This document shows positions 61,776-64,000 of a DNA stretch of 64,000 nucleotides, piece by piece. How positions within the stretch are numbered: position 1 is the stretch's first letter; each line of letters opens with the position of its first letter. The notes under the pieces were generated by a model. The model saw nothing but the letters and a program-made list of their open reading frames with translations. It searched no databases and was not told where the DNA came from. The translations under genes were made by a program, and so were the position numbers. Origin of the DNA: Bdellovibrio sp. ZAP7 (GTDB taxonomy: Bacteria > Bdellovibrionota > UBA1018 > CAIMNF01); assembly GCA_945874535.1 (NCBI GenBank), contig CAMCGZ010000004.1, positions 79,003 through 143,002 of the forward strand, given 5' to 3'.

Positions 61776-62464
61776 GTACGAGAAGAGTCCACGAGGCCCC
61801 GAGCTTTGCGCGGGTCGAAGATCCGAAGGAACGCGCCCGACTGATTCAGGAACTCATCAAAATGAGACCCAAAGCGGAGGTCAGCCTCGAGGGCTTTCAT
61901 GAGATTCTCGCCGGGCGGATCACCGAATGGAATCCTCAGCGCAAAGCCTTCACCGTGAAATGGGACTCGCTTTCAGACAGCTTCCACCAGAGAACCGGAT
62001 CCAGTACGGGCTTGCGCAGTTATTTCAAGGTGAGCCTCTTCACCACCCAGCTGGTGTTCCGGGCCGAAGCGGTCCGGAGGCTCCCGGACGGAAGTTATCA
62101 TTACCGATTTCCCCAGGAACTCTACAAACAGCAAAAACGCGGGGCTCTGCGGGTTCCCCTCGCCCGGGGTATCGGGAAACTCAGAACGAACGAAGGAACC
62201 TTTGCGATTGAAGACCTGAGCGTGGGCGGGGCGCGGATCGTGCTGACACCGGATCAGAATCGCAAACTCCATGAACTCACCGGATGCGAATTGTTGGTGA
62301 ACGGATGGGTGATCAGCACGCCTGAGTTCACCGCCACCCTGACCCACCGGACCGAGAACGGCTCCGGCACCCGGTTTGCAGGACTCAATGAGAACATCCG
62401 CACCGAGATCAAACAGTTTTTGATCGAGGCCCTCAGGGCCTATTACCTAGAGGCATGGAAATGA
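61772..62464 (+). CDS. PilZ-domain protein (c-di-GMP-binding)
   Basis: The 230-residue protein has an N-terminal YcgR-like/unknown domain of about 115 residues. The PilZ domain has RxxxR at Arg123-127 (KRGALRVPL) and the downstream (D/N)xSxxG as DLSVGG at 148-153. Both c-di-GMP contact motifs are intact. Its output partner is unknown. It is coupled to the ROK kinase gene upstream and to the peptidase gene downstream by overlaps. Confidence 0.88.
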   Translation: MSTRRVHEAPSFARVEDPKERARLIQELIKMRPKAEVSLEGFHEILAGRITEWNPQRKAFTVKWDSLSDSFHQRTGSSTGLRSYFKVSLFTTQLVFRAEAVRRLPDGSYHYRFPQELYKQQKRGALRVPLARGIGKLRTNEGTFAIEDLSVGGARIVLTPDQNRKLHELTGCELLVNGWVISTPEFTATLTHRTENGSGTRFAGLNENIRTEIKQFLIEALRAYYLEAWK

Positions 62465-63426
62465 TTCCCGATCCTCAGACCTGGCTTTACCCTGAAATCG
62501 AACCCTACCGGACCGGCACTCTGGCCGTTTCTCCGATCCACACCCTGTACTTCGAAGAATGCGGCAATCCCTCTGGTAAGCCTGTGGTTTTCATCCACGG
62601 GGGTCCGGGTGGTGGCTGCGGGCCTCAAGACAGGCGCTTTTTCAATCCCGACCGGTACCGGATCATCCTGTTTGATCAGCGCGGTGCCGGAAAAAGCACA
62701 CCTGCAGCCAACCTCGAAGAGAACACCACTTGGGACCTGGTCAGGGATATCGAAAAACTCCGCGAGCACCTCGCATTGGAGCGCTGGATGGTGTTCGGCG
62801 GTTCTTGGGGTAGCACTCTCGCCCTCACCTATGCCATCGAACATCCTGAGCGGGTCACCGAGCTCGTCCTCCGGGGGATCTTCATGATCCGGAAGCAAGA
62901 AATCGACTGGTATTATCAGGAAGGCGCCTCCTTCATGTTCCCGGACGTCTGGGAACAGTACCGGGATCACATCCCCGAGTCTGAACGGGGTGATTTCGTC
63001 AGGGCTTACTACCGGCGACTGACCGATTCGGATCCGTCTGTGAGGGTCGCGGCCGCCCGGCCTTGGACTACCTGGGAAATGTCCACCTCGAGACTGCACA
63101 CCCCCAAAGAAATGATCGAATCCGCGGTGACGGATGAGTTCGCCATCAAGTTCGCCCGGATCGAATGCCATTATTTCATTCATGGCGGATTCTTTCCCGA
63201 GGACGACTGGATCTTGAAGCGGATCGACCGGATCCGTCACATCCCTGCAGTGATTGTCCAGGGACGCTATGACGTGGTTTGTCCGCCCAAGAGCGCTTGG
63301 GACCTGTACCGGGCCTGGCCAGAGGCGAGACTCCACCTGACCCCGGATGCTGGGCATGCCTCCCGGGAGCCCGGAAACGCCCGGGCCTTGGTGGCGGCCA
63401 CCGACCGGTTTGCGGAGCGCACCTAA
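62455..63426 (+). CDS. pip: Prolyl iminopeptidase (S33)
   Basis: The 323-residue alpha/beta hydrolase releases N-terminal proline. Motifs: HGGPGGGCGPQDRRFFNPD, DQRGAGKSTP, nucleophile FGGSWGSTLA, late Asp in QGRYDVVCPP and His in PDAGHAS. Normal length. It overlaps the PilZ gene by 10 bases. Confidence 0.95.
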   Translation: MEMIPDPQTWLYPEIEPYRTGTLAVSPIHTLYFEECGNPSGKPVVFIHGGPGGGCGPQDRRFFNPDRYRIILFDQRGAGKSTPAANLEENTTWDLVRDIEKLREHLALERWMVFGGSWGSTLALTYAIEHPERVTELVLRGIFMIRKQEIDWYYQEGASFMFPDVWEQYRDHIPESERGDFVRAYYRRLTDSDPSVRVAAARPWTTWEMSTSRLHTPKEMIESAVTDEFAIKFARIECHYFIHGGFFPEDDWILKRIDRIRHIPAVIVQGRYDVVCPPKSAWDLYRAWPEARLHLTPDAGHASREPGNARALVAATDRFAERT

Positions 63427-63433
63427 AAGGGAC

Positions 63434-63462
63434 TTGCCGTGGGGGGCGTTTCCAGTTAAATC
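63434..63462 (+). promoter_or_regulatory. Sigma70-like promoter for tRNA-Met
   Basis: TTGCCG (63434-63439) and TAAATC (63457-63462) with a 17-base spacer, 24 bases before the tRNA. Confidence 0.5.
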
Positions 63463-63486
63463 TACCCTATTCCGTTATTCCCGAGA

Positions 63487-63563
63487 GGCTCGGTAGCTCA
63501 GCTGGTTAGAGCACCGCATTCATAACGCGGGGGTCGGCAGTTCAAGTCTGCCCCGAGCCACCA
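63487..63563 (+). tRNA. tRNA-Met (anticodon CAT), elongator type
   Basis: 77-base cloverleaf with encoded CCA. Acceptor stem GGCTCGG/CCGAGCC, D-arm GCTC...GAGC, anticodon loop TTCATAA (anticodon CAT) on stem CCGCA/CGCGG with one A-C mismatch next to the loop, T-arm GGCAGTTCAAGTCTGCC. Its sequence resembles elongator tRNA-Met rather than tRNA-Ile(k2C) or initiator, but this cannot be excluded by eye. Confidence 0.93.
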
Positions 63564-63967
63564 AATGTCAAGCTGGTCGAACACGAGACCGGTAGATTAT
63601 TTATAAACGGGGAGCTGGATAAAACCAGCTCCCTTTTTATTTTAGCACTCCCTACCGCAAAATGCAGATCAAGCCGATCTGGAAAAACCTCAATCCTTTC
63701 AATTAAAGTCACAATAATTTTTTGTTTCTTGGCCACACTTAAACCCGTACTTTTTAGTTTGTTTAAAATCTCTAAGAAATTTTCATAACTTAAAAAATCA
63801 ACGGGCATTTCTTTTTGAAGTTCTTCACTTTTTAGATGCAAGATTTTTTCATCAAATTCTTTTTTCTGCGCCTCTAATTTCCCCATCTGATTATAAATCG
63901 CCGTAGCCGAAACTTCTTTCGGAAGTTCTCCAAGCCTTACCGTTAATGACTCCGGGATTACCCCCAA
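63542..63967 (-). pseudogene. 3' fragment of a serine recombinase (integrase) gene at the tRNA-Met
   Basis: The open frame of 141 residues (from a TTG at 63967, with no clear SD) looks like the C-terminal coiled-coil end of large serine recombinases: KLEAQKKEFDEKILHLKSEE, then VTLIERIEVFPDRLDLHFAV. An in-frame TGA lies at 63992-63994, before any catalytic domain, so this looks truncated rather than a whole gene. Its stop is inside the tRNA-Met and the terminator at 63610-63638 lies within it. Base composition is sharply AT-rich compared with pip (18 G+C of 60 at 63721-63780, against 41 of 60 at 63001-63060). The missing N-terminal part could lie outside the window in another frame. Confidence 0.65.
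63610..63638 (+). terminator. Intrinsic terminator after tRNA-Met
   Basis: A perfect 9-bp stem GGGAGCTGG / CCAGCTCCC with a 6-base loop ATAAAA, followed by TTTTT. It lies inside the minus-strand recombinase fragment. Confidence 0.85.
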
Positions 63968-64000
63968 AAACTGTGAAGTTTGATTGATGAGTCACTCCGC

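Overview
The window reads as a stretch of chromosome from a Gram-negative bacterium with a fairly GC-rich genome. WaaA, a heptosyltransferase-type GT9 enzyme, LolC/E, MltA, a TonB-type barrel and several exported barrels show that it makes LPS and has an outer membrane. The order tgt-yajC-secD-secF-recJ, the secreted hydrolases, and a free-standing c-di-GMP-I (GEMM) riboswitch RNA resembling the merRNA of Bdellovibrio suggest Bdellovibrionota or a close relative. This lineage call is inference. Genes are dense, with many 4-base ATGA overlaps between operon members.

Left part (1-10 kb): a truncated hemH and a cyclophilin, then a tight minus-strand run of six genes (9942 to 1519). It encodes a BtaA-like DUF3419 aminocarboxypropyl transferase, a cytochrome P450, an AMP-forming ligase-like protein, a UbiA prenyltransferase, a phosphotransferase with rifampin-phosphotransferase-like architecture, and a GNAT-like protein. 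It looks like an uncharacterised lipid or secondary-metabolite pathway. 10-15 kb: an FtsX-type permease, then an alkaline-ceramidase homologue, a lipid kinase and a small secreted phospholipase-A2-like protein, which look like a sphingolipid or phospholipid remodelling set. 15-25 kb: membrane proteins of unknown role, a lipoprotein with a self-cleaving Hint domain, an HU-like protein, Fur/PerR, Tex, a SEC-C protein, tRNA-Leu(GAG), a PP2C-cNMP fusion and a secreted zinc protease.

25-35 kb: a five-gene minus operon couples two 6-pyruvoyl-tetrahydropterin-synthase-fold proteins, both lacking the usual catalytic Cys, to a complete NMT1-type ABC importer. A divergent SDR plus a TonB-type receptor follows, then gltX and a c-type cytochrome, a sigma-region-4-like/anti-sigma-like fusion, and tRNA-Val(GAC). 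35-38 kb: a DCC/HTTM membrane set, a lipoprotein metzincin and HPF. 38.5-49.5 kb: a tightly packed ten-gene minus operon running DUF4097, GT9, waaA, FAD enzyme, barrel, fadJ, lolC/E, ribE, ribBA, ribH. 49.5-50 kb: the GEMM RNA with its own promoter-like sequence and terminator, then queE. 50-60 kb: a coiled-coil protein, a subtilase, recJ-secF-secD-yajC-tgt, an Mpo1-like DUF962 protein and mltA. 60-63.5 kb: ROK kinase, PilZ protein and prolyl iminopeptidase.

The right end is tRNA-Met(CAT). It is followed by abruptly AT-rich DNA carrying the 3' end of a serine recombinase gene on the minus strand, ending inside the tRNA. This looks like the edge of an integrated element. Queuosine genes are scattered (queE, tgt, two QueD-fold proteins). 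c-di-GMP appears twice, as riboswitch and as PilZ protein.
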